Origin: Chloroflexota bacterium
GTDB lineage: Bacteria > Chloroflexota > Anaerolineae > Promineifilales > Promineifilaceae
Direction: 5' to 3'
NCBI GenBank assembly: GCA_008501785.1
Contig: QQUD01000575.1
Span: 1 to 5,711, forward strand
Length of the DNA stretch: 5,711 bases
In this document: positions 5,697-5,711 of the stretch, in pieces
Layout of the letters: every line of letters starts with the position of its first letter
Numbering within the stretch: the first letter of the stretch is position 1
Notes under the pieces: model-generated
What the model saw: the letters and a program-made list of their open reading frames with translations, nothing else
Databases searched by the model: none
What the model was told of the DNA's origin: nothing
Made by a program: the position numbers and the translations under genes

Positions 5697-5711
5697 GTTT
5701 TGAATATACCC
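5693..5711 (+). CDS. Partial gene start, possible response regulator
   Basis: Only MSFEYT is visible before the window ends. The ATG overlaps the kinase stop (ATGA, 5693-5696) and has a strong Shine-Dalgarno sequence, so it is the second gene of a coupled operon. A CheY-like response regulator is the usual partner of an unfused histidine kinase, but the six residues carry no diagnostic motif, so the product is inference from context. Confidence 0.6.

Overview
The window looks like chromosomal sequence from a bacterium of moderate GC, on my reading a filamentous or anaerobic Chloroflexota (Anaerolineae-like) or a similar lineage. That assignment is inference, based on a bacterial TadA, a bacterial copy of the COG2403-type cyclic-2,3-diphosphoglycerate-synthetase-like P-loop protein, a 7TM-PAS-GAF histidine kinase, and start sites that look leaderless. 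There is no rRNA gene or lineage marker. I see no transposase, phage gene or CRISPR array.

Layout. Bases 1-20 hold nothing assignable. A long nested palindrome (21-88) lies just upstream of a near-consensus promoter (TTGATA-17-TATAAT, 98-126) driving tadA (GTG at 136 to 636), the tRNA adenosine deaminase. The tadA stop codon lies inside a 17-bp perfect inverted repeat (631-684). A tRNA-Ser(CGA) gene (698-784) follows, with its own GAAA-tetraloop terminator (788-821). A second promoter (AAGACA-17-TATAAT, 871-899) places its predicted +1 on the ATG of azlC (906-1625), a branched-chain amino acid exporter subunit that has no azlD beside it. A 15-bp bidirectional terminator (1625-1657) separates azlC from the convergent cDPGS-like gene on the minus strand (GTG at 3033 down to 1699), which has a strong Shine-Dalgarno sequence.

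A divergent intergenic region of about 290 bp (3034-3323) holds a 10-bp-arm inverted repeat. It separates the cDPGS-like gene from a 790-residue sensor histidine kinase (3324-5696). The kinase stop overlaps, as ATGA, the start of a further gene that leaves the window after six codons. That gene has an excellent Shine-Dalgarno sequence and is plausibly the cognate response regulator.

The genes do not form one pathway. tadA and the tRNA concern translation, azlC amino acid efflux, the cDPGS-like protein phosphometabolite or GTP-linked chemistry, and the last two genes signal transduction. The most striking feature cuts across genes: the 10-bp palindrome AACGGCCGTT occurs exactly seven times, in all three codon registers. 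This resembles the HIP1-type highly iterated palindromes of cyanobacteria.
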